Source: an uncultured Muribaculaceae bacterium
Lineage (GTDB): Bacteria; Bacteroidota; Bacteroidia; Bacteroidales; Muribaculaceae
DNA: 64,000 bases
Assembly (NCBI GenBank): GCA_910587915.1
Contig: CAJUOB010000008.1
Location: forward strand, 1 to 64,000
Reading direction: 5' to 3'
This document shows positions 54,266 through 62,697 of the stretch, in pieces (position 1 is the first letter of the stretch; each line of letters starts with the position of its first letter). The notes beneath the pieces are model-generated. The model had not been told where the DNA came from, did no database searches, and saw only the letters and a list, made by a program, of their open reading frames with translations. A program made the position numbers and the translations under genes.

Positions 54266-55219
54266 ATGGACATATCGGTAGTAATACCTCTGTACAACGA
54301 AGCTGAATCGCTGCCCGAACTGGCCGCGTGGATTGAGCGCGTGATGAGCGCCAATGGCTTCAGCTACGAAATAATTTTTGTAAACGACGGCTCCACCGAT
54401 GAATCGTGGGAGGTGATAAAGCATCTGCGCGACACCGACCCTGCGCATATACGGGGCGTGTCGTTCCGCCGGAACTACGGCAAAAGCCCGGCCCTGAACA
54501 CCGGCTTCGGCCTTGCTCAAGGCGATGTGGTAATCACAATGGATGCCGACCTGCAGGACAGCCCCGATGAAATACCCGAGCTATACCGCATGATTAGCAA
54601 GGACGGATACGACCTTGTGTCGGGATACAAAAAGAAACGGTACGACCCGCTGTCGAAAACAATACCCACAAAACTGTTCAACGCCACTGCCCGAAAGGTG
54701 AGCGGCATCCACAATCTCCACGATTTCAACTGTGGACTGAAAGCCTATCGCAAGGCCGTGGTGAAGCACATTGAGGTTTATGGCGACATGCACCGCTACA
54801 TACCCTATCTGGCCAAACTCGCCGGATTCCACCGCATAGGCGAGAAAGTGGTGCAACACCGGGCACGCAAATATGGCAAAACAAAATTCGGCCTCGACCG
54901 TTTCGTAAACGGCTACCTCGACCTGGCCACACTATGGTTCACCGGAAAATTCGGCAAAAAGCCAATGCACCTTTTCGGACTGCTGGGCAGCCTCATGTTC
55001 TTCCTCGGTTTCATATCGGTGGCAGTGGTAGGAGGCATGAAGCTATGGCACATGCACTCTGGCGACCCCTATATTCTGGTCACAGACTCACCCTACTTCT
55101 ACCTTGCACTGGTTCTAATGCTCCTCGGTAGCCAGCTTTTCCTCGCCGGATTCGTCGGCGAACTCGTGGTGCGCAACTCTCCCAAACGTAACGATTACGA
55201 AATCGAGGAAACAATATAG
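54266..55219 (+). CDS. GT2 glycosyltransferase, dolichol-phosphate mannosyltransferase-like
   Basis: A 317-residue polyprenyl-phosphate glycosyltransferase (ArnC/GtrB type). The GT-A catalytic domain (1-230) has VVIPLYNEAESL, EIIFVNDGSTDES, the DxD-type MDADLQD (about 92-98) and HDFNCGLKAYRK. Two C-terminal membrane helices (about 238-265 and 275-300) anchor it. It probably transfers a sugar to undecaprenyl phosphate for protein or envelope glycosylation. The GtrA-like protein at 20394 could act with it but is unlinked. ATG 54266 is 2 bp after the DUF4199 stop. Confidence 0.92.
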   Translation: MDISVVIPLYNEAESLPELAAWIERVMSANGFSYEIIFVNDGSTDESWEVIKHLRDTDPAHIRGVSFRRNYGKSPALNTGFGLAQGDVVITMDADLQDSPDEIPELYRMISKDGYDLVSGYKKKRYDPLSKTIPTKLFNATARKVSGIHNLHDFNCGLKAYRKAVVKHIEVYGDMHRYIPYLAKLAGFHRIGEKVVQHRARKYGKTKFGLDRFVNGYLDLATLWFTGKFGKKPMHLFGLLGSLMFFLGFISVAVVGGMKLWHMHSGDPYILVTDSPYFYLALVLMLLGSQLFLAGFVGELVVRNSPKRNDYEIEETI

Positions 55220-55242
55220 CTCAAGCAACAAGCCGTAAAACA

Positions 55243-55761
55243 ATGGATTTCAACGATATCATACATAGCCGGTATTCCTGCCGGGCTTATTCCCCCCAGG
55301 CTCCGACGCCCGAACAGATAGCCGCCCTTGTGGAGGCTGCACAACTCGCGCCCAGCGCCTGCAATCGCCAGCCCTGGCGGTTGGCCATCATAGGGCCCGA
55401 TGATGAAGCCGGCCGACAGGCCATCGCCACAGCATACCCCCGCGAATGGGTCGCCTCGGCGCCTTGCTACATTGTGGTATGCTCCGTGCCAACCGAAGCA
55501 TGGGTACGCCCGCACGACGGCAAGAACCACTCCGACATCGACATAGCCATCGCCACCGAGCATATATGCCTTGCCGCCACAGCCATGGGCCTGGCAACCT
55601 GCTGGATATGCCACTTCGACCCCGCAAGGCTTACCGTAGACCTCGACCTGCCCAAAGGAACCGTTCCGGTGGTCATCCTTCCGGTGGGTTATCCGGCCGA
55701 AGGAAGTACAGTGCCGTCAAAGAATCGCAAGTCTACCGACGAAATCATTATCAAACGGTGA
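55243..55761 (+). CDS. Nitroreductase family oxidoreductase
   Basis: A 172-residue FMN enzyme of the nitroreductase superfamily, short form. It starts with the FMN-binding RYSCRAYSPQAPT (9-21); AQLAPSACNRQPWRL (33-47) and the IAIATEHICLAATAMGLATCWI helix are family marks. It reduces nitro compounds, quinones or similar with NAD(P)H; the physiological substrate is unknown. It sits between GT2 and an envelope lipoprotein gene whose GTG start overlaps its stop. Confidence 0.88.
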   Translation: MDFNDIIHSRYSCRAYSPQAPTPEQIAALVEAAQLAPSACNRQPWRLAIIGPDDEAGRQAIATAYPREWVASAPCYIVVCSVPTEAWVRPHDGKNHSDIDIAIATEHICLAATAMGLATCWICHFDPARLTVDLDLPKGTVPVVILPVGYPAEGSTVPSKNRKSTDEIIIKR

Positions 55762-56345
55762 GAAAAACAGCAATAGCACTCTTCGCAGCCATAATAATGG
55801 CCATTGCCGGTTGTAACACCACCGGATGTCTCGACAACCAGAGCGCACTGCCTCTGGCCGAACTTCGGTCGAGTACCACCGGATCGGCCATTTCCGTACA
55901 GGGCCTGCGCATCAGCGGTGTCGGAGCGCCATCCGACAGCGCCCTCACATCGGGCAGCACTGCGGTTTCTACAGTATATCTGCCCATGCGCTCCAGCGAA
56001 TCGTCCACATCGTGGTGCTTCCACTACACTCAGGAAGGGCTCGATGATCCGTCGCTCAACGACACCGTTACCTTCGGATACGAATCCATACCCTATTTCG
56101 CATCCGAAGAATGTGGCGCCATGTACTACTACCAGGTAAACCATGTGAGCACCACCACACATCTTATCGACTCAGTTGTGGTGGCCGACTCGCTTATAAC
56201 CAATGTCGAGGCTACACGCATCTACATATACTTCAAAACCGCCGAGGTGGAGCCCGACCAGCCCGACCAACCTGAAAACCCGGAGAATCCCGAGAACCCC
56301 GACGAACCGGAAATTCCTGAAAACCCAGAAAATCCTGAAGAATGA
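55758..56345 (+). CDS. Envelope lipoprotein (DUF6452-like) with Pro-Glu-Asn repeat tail
   Basis: A 195-residue lipoprotein starting at GTG 55758 (overlapping the nitroreductase stop as GTGA). The signal MRKTAIALFAAIIMAIAGC is lipidated at Cys19. The core carries CLDNQSALPLAEL and beta-strand segments, and a DNA-visible low-complexity tail of PENPE/PDQPE units occupies the last 30 residues. The GTG is the only start giving a signal peptide in this frame; an ATG inside it is too late. Its stop overlaps the following DUF6048-like gene (ATGA). The CLDNQ pattern matches my recollection of DUF6452, normally next to DUF6048. Confidence 0.75.
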   Translation: MRKTAIALFAAIIMAIAGCNTTGCLDNQSALPLAELRSSTTGSAISVQGLRISGVGAPSDSALTSGSTAVSTVYLPMRSSESSTSWCFHYTQEGLDDPSLNDTVTFGYESIPYFASEECGAMYYYQVNHVSTTTHLIDSVVVADSLITNVEATRIYIYFKTAEVEPDQPDQPENPENPENPDEPEIPENPENPEE

Positions 56346-57265
56346 GAACGATTATCGCCATACTTGCTTTTCTGGCAGTGCTATCCATCTCGGGACAGGA
56401 CCGCAAACGCCGCATGACGCCACTCGACAATCCCGCCACAGCAACCCAGCCGATAAACGAAACGGCAAACGACACATCGCGCATAAATGCCAAACGCCGG
56501 GCCCAGTCGATACCCTACACCGACGACCGTGGTCGCACCATATTTGTCGACACTGTCACAGGACAGGAGTGGACCGACTCTACCGCTCTGAAAATCGTAC
56601 CCAAAATGGAGCAGCCGCTTTTCCACGCACTGAGCGCAGGCGTGAATATATGGGACCCCGTGATGCGCATATTCGGTCAGGACTATGGCATAGGCTCCGC
56701 ATGGGTGGAACTTTCGCTCCACAACCGCTACAAGCCAATATTTGAGGTCGGACTCGGCACCGCATCTCACGAGGGGCCGAACAACAACTACCTCTACCGC
56801 TCGCCATTGAGCGTATTCTTCAAAATTGGAGCAAACTATAATTTCCTGTTCAATTCAAACCCCGACTATTCGCTCTATGCCGGTGTCCGCTATGGATTCT
56901 CGCCTTTCAGCTATGCCGTAGATAATGTGGTGCTCGATTCACCATATTGGGAGGAGACTTCGCGCTTCGACATTCCGTCGCAGCACGCCACAGCCGGATG
57001 GTTCGAGATATGCCTCGGACTGAGAGTGAAAATATGGGGCCCAATATCGGCCGGATGGGAATTTAAATACCATTCTCTGGCACACTGTACCAAAGGCACA
57101 TATGGCGACGCATGGTACATCCCCGGCTATGGTACGCGAGGAAGCTCCATAACAGGCAGTTTCTCGGTGGTATACACCCTATCGCTATCGCATCTGAACA
57201 AGAAAGCAGCTGCCGCCGTTATAGATTCAGACAACCAAGTGGAGGGTCTTCTTCCTCCCCCCTGA
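56342..57265 (+). CDS. DUF6048-like outer-membrane beta-barrel protein
   Basis: A 307-residue protein with a short signal peptide (1-18; mature start near QDRKRR) and a C-terminal barrel of repeated alternating strands (GVNIWDPVMRIFGQDYGIGSAWVEL, FEVGLGTASHEG, KIGANYNFLFNSNPDYSLYAGVRYGFSPF, YHSLAHCTKGTYGDAWYIPGYGTRG). The pattern is that of DUF6048 proteins, which follow a DUF6452-type lipoprotein; here the lipoprotein gene overlaps by 4 nt. Probably a small outer-membrane barrel or its assembly partner. No known ligand. Identity as a family member is from memory, not a search. Confidence 0.75.
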   Translation: MRTIIAILAFLAVLSISGQDRKRRMTPLDNPATATQPINETANDTSRINAKRRAQSIPYTDDRGRTIFVDTVTGQEWTDSTALKIVPKMEQPLFHALSAGVNIWDPVMRIFGQDYGIGSAWVELSLHNRYKPIFEVGLGTASHEGPNNNYLYRSPLSVFFKIGANYNFLFNSNPDYSLYAGVRYGFSPFSYAVDNVVLDSPYWEETSRFDIPSQHATAGWFEICLGLRVKIWGPISAGWEFKYHSLAHCTKGTYGDAWYIPGYGTRGSSITGSFSVVYTLSLSHLNKKAAAAVIDSDNQVEGLLPPP

Positions 57266-57267
57266 TT

Positions 57268-58011
57268 ATGAAGAAAATTATAATTATAGGAGCCTCTTCG
57301 GGCATGGGCATGCGTGTGGCCACCGACTTCGCACGCCTCGGATGGCGAGTAGGCATTGCCGCTCGTCGCGAAGACCGTCTCAAGGAAATAAAGGCACTCT
57401 ACCCCGACCGGGTGGAATATATGGTGATGGACGTGGCAGCCCCCGATGCCGTCGACAAATTCTATAATCTCATCGAGCTTATCGACGGTATGGACTACAT
57501 GCTCTATGCAGCCGGTTGCGGATGGTATAATCCTGCCCTCGATGAAAGCCGCGATGCCGAGACCATCGACGTGAATGTGAAAGGTTTCACCGCCATCATT
57601 ACAGCAGCCTACAAATACTACCGCGACACAGCAAACCTACATCGCGGCCATATTGCGGCAATCACATCCGTGGCAGGCATGAAAGGCATAGGCGTTTCGG
57701 CATCATACTCCGCATCCAAGCGCTACCAATGGACATTCCTGCAGGCCATCGACCAGCTCGCACACCAGCAGCATGTCAACGTATCCGTCACCGACATCCG
57801 TCCAGGCTTCGTCGACACACCACTCCTCGGCGCACATAAGAACTATCCCATGGAAATGAGCGTGGACTATGTAGCCCCTCGTCTCGAAACCGCCATGCTA
57901 CGCGGAAAACGCGTGGCCTACATCGATTCACGATGGGCTGTTGTCACCGCACTGTGGCGCATGGTTCCCGACAGCCTCTGGCGCCGCATAGAGCTCATCC
58001 GCGAAGAATAG
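57268..58011 (+). CDS. Short-chain dehydrogenase/reductase
   Basis: A 247-residue classical SDR. N-terminal Rossmann motif GASSGMGMRV (8-17), the AAGCGWY loop instead of the usual NNAG, ITSVAG with the catalytic Ser, and YSASK as the Tyr-x3-Lys site (SYSASKRYQ). The proline-glycine turn DIRPGFVDTPLL is typical. It reduces or oxidises an unknown carbonyl/alcohol with NAD(P)H. The start ATG 57268 lies 2 bp past the DUF6048-like gene, ending a five-gene run. An open extension upstream is inside that gene. Confidence 0.9.
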   Translation: MKKIIIIGASSGMGMRVATDFARLGWRVGIAARREDRLKEIKALYPDRVEYMVMDVAAPDAVDKFYNLIELIDGMDYMLYAAGCGWYNPALDESRDAETIDVNVKGFTAIITAAYKYYRDTANLHRGHIAAITSVAGMKGIGVSASYSASKRYQWTFLQAIDQLAHQQHVNVSVTDIRPGFVDTPLLGAHKNYPMEMSVDYVAPRLETAMLRGKRVAYIDSRWAVVTALWRMVPDSLWRRIELIREE

Positions 58012-58025
58012 TCCATAACACACGC

Positions 58026-58127
58026 CCATAATGAGAGCAGCTTTCGTTTGAGTTCCAATTATTCGGCGACATCAGAAAGTTGCCGGAGGCAACGCCATAA
58101 TGAGAAAACCCCGGATGCAGTCCGGGG
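58026..58127. repeat. Intergenic hairpin cluster with direct repeats (REP-like)
   Basis: CCATAATGAGA occurs twice (58026-58036 and 58095-58105). Between and after lie GTTGCC-GGA-GGCAAC (58079-58093) and CCCCGGA-TGCAG-TCCGGGG (58109-58127), two perfect GC-rich stems. No gene fits. Such clusters suggest a repetitive extragenic element. Confidence 0.45.
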
Positions 58128-58177
58128 GAGGGACGGAGAGGCGATATTGTGATAAGCAGCCGATCCAGAAAAGACAT

Positions 58178-58208
58178 AAAAAATGAGGGAATTTCTCCCT
58201 CATTTTTA
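58178..58208. terminator. Bidirectional terminator between the SDR gene and fabD
   Basis: AAAAATGAGGGA pairs with TCCCTCATTTTT around ATTTC; the A- and T-runs allow termination in both directions of the convergent genes. Confidence 0.8.
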
Positions 58209-58259
58209 TTTTAATGATGAACCATCAACATAATTCATCATCCATAAATCATAATTTTT

Positions 58260-59138
58260 TTACTGCATGCCGCTTACGGCTACCGAAGGATCGATTTTAG
58301 CAACAAGACCCTGGAGAACCTTACCCGGGCCGAGTTCTACAAACTCGGTGGCTCCGTCGGCAATCATATTGCGCACGGTCTGAGTCCAGCGCACCGGTGC
58401 GGTGAGCTGAGCCACAAGATTAGCCTTGATTTCAGCAGGATCGGTGTGGGGAAGAGCATCTACATTCTGGAATACCGGGCAGACAGGAGTGTGGAACTCA
58501 GTTGCCTCAATAGCAGCGGCAAGTTCGGCACGAGCCGGCTCCATGCAGGGCGAGTGGAATGCACCACCAACCTTGAGCTTGAGTGCACGCTTGGCACCGG
58601 CAGCCTTGAGGGCTTCGCAAGCGGCGTCGATAGCGGCTACCTCACCGGAGATAACAAGCTGGCCGGGGCAATTGTAGTTAGCGCAGACAACCACGCCGTC
58701 GATACCGGCGCAGATTTCTTCTACCTTCTCATCAGGAAGAGCGAGCACTGCAGCCATAGTCGACTCAGTGAGTTCGCAAGCCTTCTGCATGGCCTGGGCG
58801 CGGGCGCTTACCAGACGAAGACCATCCTCGAAGCTGAGCGCACCGGCAGCAACAAGCGCCGAGAATTCGCCAAGCGAGTGGCCTGCAACCATGTCGGGAC
58901 GGAACTCTTCGCCGAGGCTCTTGGCCAGAAGCACGCTGTGGATAAAGATAGCGGGCTGGGTAACGGCGGTCTTGCGGAGATCTTCGTCGGTACCGGCAAA
59001 CATGAGGTCGGTTATGCTGAATCCGAGGATTTCGTTGGCTTTCTCGAAAAGCGCGCGGGCTTCGGCGTTGTTGTCGTAGAGCTCTTTGCCCATGCCGACG
59101 AACTGCGCTCCCTGACCCGGGAATACATATGCTTTCAT
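58260..59138 (-). CDS. fabD: Malonyl-CoA:ACP transacylase
   Basis: Loads malonate onto acyl carrier protein for fatty-acid synthesis. In 292 residues: PGQGAQFVGMG (7-17), the nucleophile elbow GHSLGEFSA with Ser88, the R-x-AQAMQ helix (Arg113 region) and GGAFHSPCM with catalytic His195. Length is normal. Monocistronic here; the other fab genes are elsewhere. Divergent from tatA across 104 bp. Confidence 0.95.
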   Translation of the reverse strand: MKAYVFPGQGAQFVGMGKELYDNNAEARALFEKANEILGFSITDLMFAGTDEDLRKTAVTQPAIFIHSVLLAKSLGEEFRPDMVAGHSLGEFSALVAAGALSFEDGLRLVSARAQAMQKACELTESTMAAVLALPDEKVEEICAGIDGVVVCANYNCPGQLVISGEVAAIDAACEALKAAGAKRALKLKVGGAFHSPCMEPARAELAAAIEATEFHTPVCPVFQNVDALPHTDPAEIKANLVAQLTAPVRWTQTVRNMIADGATEFVELGPGKVLQGLVAKIDPSVAVSGMQ

Positions 59139-59182
59139 TTCGGTGTGTATTGTAAACTAAATAAAATACCTTAAAAACTACG

Positions 59183-59190
59183 CAAAGTTA
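59183..59190 (-). promoter_or_regulatory. -7 box of fabD
   Basis: Minus-strand TAACTTTG, 44 bp before the ATG. A plus-strand TAACTTTA (59213-59220), 22 bp before tatA, is a one-mismatch candidate for the tat promoter. Confidence 0.45.
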
Positions 59191-59242
59191 TGAATTTCCG
59201 CTGAATTATCACTAACTTTACACTCAAATACCACCACAAACG

Positions 59243-59503
59243 ATGAACACAGCACTTATCATACCCCTTTTCATTGGCAACTTGAGAGGTTGGCAATTGA
59301 TCATTGTCGTACTTGTCATCCTCCTGCTTTTCGGCGGCAAGAAAATTCCCGAACTCATGCAGGGTCTCGGCAAAGGCATACAGATGTTTAAGAAAGGAAT
59401 GGCCGACGCCAAAGCCGAACTCGAGAAGCCCATGGACGACGAGCCCAAAGGCAAATCTTCGGATTACACACACGACACACACACCGGAAAAGACCGCGAC
59501 TAA
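59243..59503 (+). CDS. tatA: Twin-arginine translocase subunit TatA
   Basis: An 86-residue Tat pore subunit: a short N-terminal membrane helix (about 16-31, QLIIVVLVILLLFGG), the family FG-x-K-x-P hinge (FGGKKIPELMQGLGKG) with the amphipathic helix and a polar Asp/Lys-rich tail. Longer than a minimal TatA start: 15 extra N-terminal residues (MNTALIIPLFIGNLRG) precede the usual WQ start. Followed 6 bp later by tatC; no tatB, as is usual in Bacteroidetes. Confidence 0.94.
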   Translation: MNTALIIPLFIGNLRGWQLIIVVLVILLLFGGKKIPELMQGLGKGIQMFKKGMADAKAELEKPMDDEPKGKSSDYTHDTHTGKDRD

Positions 59504-59509
59504 ACCGGC

Positions 59510-60304
59510 ATGGCAGGTTCCGAAATGACATTCTGGGACCATCTCGATGATCTCAGACGCGTATTGTTCCGCGTTGTCATAGTGGTGATGGTGCTCGGCA
59601 TAGGTGCTTTTGCCGCCATGCCGTGGCTATTCGAACATGTCATAATGGCTCCCTGCAGCCCTGCATTCCCCACCTACCGTCTTTTCGACCCCATAATCGA
59701 CAGCGGTGCGGGCAACGAATTCAGCATCGACGTTGTAAGCCTCGAGCTCGCTTCGCAGCTATTTGTGCATATGTCGGCCGCCTGTTGGGTAGCGCTGGTA
59801 GTTGGCTTCCCCATTGTCATCTACCTTCTGTGGGGCTTTATATCGCCCGGACTCTACGACCACGAGAGGCGCGGCGCCACCCGCGCGTTCCTGTTCGGCA
59901 ATGTCATGTTCTACCTTGGCGTGGCCATTGGCTATTTCATGGTCTTTCCAATCGCGCTGCGATTCCTGTCCGACTACCGCCTGAGCGATGCCATACGACC
60001 CATCGTGTCGCTCGACTCCTACATGGACAATTTCTTCACCATTCTCCTCATGATGGGAGCCGTGTTCGAGTTGCCGCTCGTAGCATGGCTTCTGGGAAAG
60101 ATGGGACTGCTGTCGCGTAGCTTTTTCAAGAAATACCGCCGTCACGCCATCGTGGCACTTCTGATTGTGGCGGCACTCATAACCCCCACGGGCGACCCCT
60201 TCACCTTATTTTTAGTATTCATACCTATCTATGCCCTGTGGGAAGGCAGCGCCCGCCTCGTGCCACCGGGCTCTACCGAAAAAAACGATGACCCGTCGAC
60301 TTAA
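59510..60304 (+). CDS. tatC: Twin-arginine translocase subunit TatC
   Basis: A 264-residue receptor for twin-arginine signal peptides with six membrane segments. The N-terminal MTFWDHLDDLRRVL (6-19) is the conserved FWEHLxELRxR motif; the FISPGLYDHERR loop and the EDxVFELPL-like AVFELPLVAW are also present. A 60-residue periplasmic insertion between TM1 and TM2 (CSPAFPTYRLF...) is typical of Bacteroidetes. Overlaps the symporter gene by 17 nt. Confidence 0.95.
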   Translation: MAGSEMTFWDHLDDLRRVLFRVVIVVMVLGIGAFAAMPWLFEHVIMAPCSPAFPTYRLFDPIIDSGAGNEFSIDVVSLELASQLFVHMSAACWVALVVGFPIVIYLLWGFISPGLYDHERRGATRAFLFGNVMFYLGVAIGYFMVFPIALRFLSDYRLSDAIRPIVSLDSYMDNFFTILLMMGAVFELPLVAWLLGKMGLLSRSFFKKYRRHAIVALLIVAALITPTGDPFTLFLVFIPIYALWEGSARLVPPGSTEKNDDPST

Positions 60305-61454
60305 AATCGGACTGCTGCCACGCATCGCCATTGCGATAGCGCTTGGCATCGGCGCCGGATTCGTTCTCCCGGCATGGGCAGCACGCTGCTTTGCCACATT
60401 CAACGCTCTTTTCAGCGAATTTCTCGGATTTGTCATACCGCTCCTCATTGTCGGATTTGTAGCCCCGGCTATTGCCGATATCGGCCGTCGCGCCGGTGCC
60501 ATGCTGTTGGTAACAGTGGCCATAGCCTATGCCATGACATTCGGCTCCGGTGCTCTGGCCTATATCACATCTGCATCGCTCTTCCCATCCATGATCGAGC
60601 CCGACAGCTACATTGCTGCCGAAACGACAGCCACAACATCGCCCACACCATTTTTCACCGTCGATGTAGCCCCGCTCATGAGCGTCACATCGGCTCTTGT
60701 ACTCGCCTTTGTACTCGGCTTCGGATGTGCGGTCGTCCCGTCGACACGCACCCTCAAGGATGTGCTCGATAACTTCCGCGACATCATACGCCTCATCATA
60801 GACAAGGCGATAATACCACTGCTGCCAATATATATATTCGGCATATTCCTCGACATGACCATCAGTGGTGCCGTAGCACCGATTCTACTCACATTTGTCA
60901 AAATCATAGCCGTGATATTCGTGCTGCATGTCGGTGTGCTGGTGCTCCAGTACTGCATCGCATCGATATTCTCGCGCCGCAACCCCTTCAAATCGCTTTG
61001 GACGATGATGCCGGCCTACTTCACGGCGCTCGGCACACAATCGTCGGCAGCTACCATTCCCGTCACTCTGGAGCGCACCGTAGCCATGGGCGTAGACCGC
61101 GATGTGGCAGGATTCACCGTGCCGCTCTGTGCCACCATCCACATGTCGGGCTCTACACTTAAAATCGTGTCGTGTGCTCTAGCCATGATGGTGCTTCATG
61201 GCATGCCCTATGATTTCAGCATGTTTGCAGGCTTCATAGCCATGCTCGGCATCACAATCATAGCCGCACCCGGCGTCCCGGGGGGAGCAATCATGGCATC
61301 GCTGGGCCTGCTGTCGTCGATACTCGGCTTTTCCGACGCCGACAATGCCATGATGATAGCCCTCTACATAGCCATGGATAGCTTCGGAACCGCCTGCAAC
61401 ATCACCGGCGACGGTGCTATCGCCCAGATCGTAGCCCGCATCTTCCACAAATAA
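60288..61454 (+). CDS. Dicarboxylate/amino acid:cation symporter (DAACS family)
   Basis: A 388-residue GltP/SstT-like transporter with eight membrane segments and two re-entrant hairpins. The serine-rich HP1 ALGTQSSAATIPVTLE (about 243-258) and the TM8/HP2 stretch FGTACNITGDG (conserved NTGD-like) are present, as is HMSGSTLKI. It probably takes up glutamate, aspartate or serine with Na+ or H+. The ATG at 60288 lies inside tatC (17-nt overlap), so translation is coupled; 19 upstream codons are tatC sequence. Its link to Tat is only genomic. Confidence 0.92.
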   Translation: MTRRLKIGLLPRIAIAIALGIGAGFVLPAWAARCFATFNALFSEFLGFVIPLLIVGFVAPAIADIGRRAGAMLLVTVAIAYAMTFGSGALAYITSASLFPSMIEPDSYIAAETTATTSPTPFFTVDVAPLMSVTSALVLAFVLGFGCAVVPSTRTLKDVLDNFRDIIRLIIDKAIIPLLPIYIFGIFLDMTISGAVAPILLTFVKIIAVIFVLHVGVLVLQYCIASIFSRRNPFKSLWTMMPAYFTALGTQSSAATIPVTLERTVAMGVDRDVAGFTVPLCATIHMSGSTLKIVSCALAMMVLHGMPYDFSMFAGFIAMLGITIIAAPGVPGGAIMASLGLLSSILGFSDADNAMMIALYIAMDSFGTACNITGDGAIAQIVARIFHK

Positions 61455-61510
61455 TAGCGCCTACCCCACCCGCTTTACTTTTAGCCCTAATATATCTACC
61501 TAACTAAAGA

Positions 61511-61554
61511 CAACACGCCCGGACTGCATTGCTGCTGCCCGGGCGCGCTGTTTA
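61511..61554. terminator. Bidirectional terminator between the symporter gene and ompH
   Basis: CGCCCGG (61516-61522) pairs with CCGGGCG (61539-61545), extended by AACA/TGTT; weak T-runs on both sides suit convergent genes. Confidence 0.6.
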
Positions 61555-61566
61555 TAGATAATATGA

Positions 61567-62067
61567 TTAGATTCCGAGTTTTGTACGGATCTGAGGAGTC
61601 ACATCGACTACATCGTTGCCCTGATAGAGGAGAAGACCATCCTTAGGCATGATGAACGAAAATCCGCCTTCTGCACCTACTGCCTTGATGGCGTCGGTAA
61701 GCTTCTGCTGGATAGGGGTAGAAAGCTGCTGTTCCTGGCGGGAGATATCCTGCTGGGCTGTTTCGCGGAACTGCTGAACCTTTGCATAGCGGTCCTGTAC
61801 CTCCTGAAGACGACGCTCCTTGATTGCATCGGGAGTGCTGGCGTCCTTTTCGAGAGTCTGGTAGTCGGCGTAGAGCTTGTTCACTTCTTCCTGGAGCTTC
61901 ATGAATTCATCTTCGTACTTCTTGGAAGTTTCCTGGAGCTGTGTCTGCATTGCGGTGTATTCGGGCATAGCGGTGAATACAGCCTCGATGTCTACCACAC
62001 CGAATTTCTGAGCCATAGCGCTCAGTGGCAGAGCCACAGCTACGGCGAGAAGGATTTTCTTGAACAT
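61567..62067 (-). CDS. OmpH/Skp-family periplasmic chaperone (second copy)
   Basis: A 166-residue chaperone: signal peptide (1-19, ending AMA), then KFGVVDIEAVFTAMPEY, a long coiled-coil (about 40-120) and a C-terminal strand region (FIMPKDGLLLYQGNDVVDVT). Skp-like proteins hold unfolded outer-membrane proteins for BamA. Own promoter inside the gap to the first copy. Together with the first ompH and bamA it forms a barrel-assembly cluster. Confidence 0.93.
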   Translation of the reverse strand: MFKKILLAVAVALPLSAMAQKFGVVDIEAVFTAMPEYTAMQTQLQETSKKYEDEFMKLQEEVNKLYADYQTLEKDASTPDAIKERRLQEVQDRYAKVQQFRETAQQDISRQEQQLSTPIQQKLTDAIKAVGAEGGFSFIMPKDGLLLYQGNDVVDVTPQIRTKLGI

Positions 62068-62113
62068 ATTGCTTATTGTGTTTTTAGTTATTTCTGATTT
62101 TATTGCGTTTTTG

Positions 62114-62145
62114 CAAAGATACTGATTTTAATTTGAATATCCCAA
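62114..62145 (-). promoter_or_regulatory. Promoter of the second ompH
   Basis: Minus-strand TATCTTTG (62121-62114) with TTG at 62145-62143, spacing 21 bp, overlapping the end of the first ompH. The ATG follows 46 bp later. Confidence 0.55.
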
Positions 62146-62643
62146 TTTGGCAAGCACCTCGTTGCTCACATCGATGCGCGGCGACGCATAAATGATGTCG
62201 GAGGCCGATGCGCGGTCGAAAATGGCCTGATAGCCACGCTCCTCGGCCACCTTCTTGATGGCATTGTACACATCATCCTGTATGGGTTTCAGAAGAGTCT
62301 GGCGCTTCTGATATAGTTCGCCTTCCGGGCCGAAATACTTATAGCGCAGTTCGGTAGCGGATTTTTCTTTTGCCACTATTTCTTCCTCGCGTTTCTTCAC
62401 CTGTTCTTCAGTGAGAAATACCTTATCGGAAAGATAGTTCTGATACATGGTCTCGGCTTCCTTACCGACAGCCTCGACCTCTTTCTGCCAGCGCTGCGAA
62501 AGCTGGTTGAGCTGTTCGTTGGCCATTTCATATGCCGGAACATTCTTAAATATATACTCCATATCGACCAGAGCGAATTTCTGGGCCGAGGCGGCAAGCA
62601 CCGATGCTGCCGCTACAAGGAGAAGGACGGCTATCTTCTTCAT
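62128..62643 (-). CDS. OmpH/Skp-family periplasmic chaperone (first copy)
   Basis: A 171-residue paralogue of the next gene: signal peptide (1-20), FALVDMEYIFKNVPAYEMANEQLNQLSQRW, a coiled-coil rich in Lys/Glu and the ending IDVSNEVLAKLGY. The hydrophobic strand near 135-160 (YQAIFDRASASDIIYASP) matches the Skp body domain. It lies 54 bp after bamA. The two copies probably form mixed or separate trimers. Confidence 0.93.
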   Translation of the reverse strand: MKKIAVLLLVAAASVLAASAQKFALVDMEYIFKNVPAYEMANEQLNQLSQRWQKEVEAVGKEAETMYQNYLSDKVFLTEEQVKKREEEIVAKEKSATELRYKYFGPEGELYQKRQTLLKPIQDDVYNAIKKVAEERGYQAIFDRASASDIIYASPRIDVSNEVLAKLGYSN

Positions 62644-62697
62644 ATCTGATTTATTAAGAGTGATTATACTTCTTAGACATCTGAAACGCCAAAAGGT

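Noticed and set aside
60608..61448. Minus-strand frames opposite the symporter gene
   Set aside because: They are antisense to clear DAACS motifs and have no promoter or domain.
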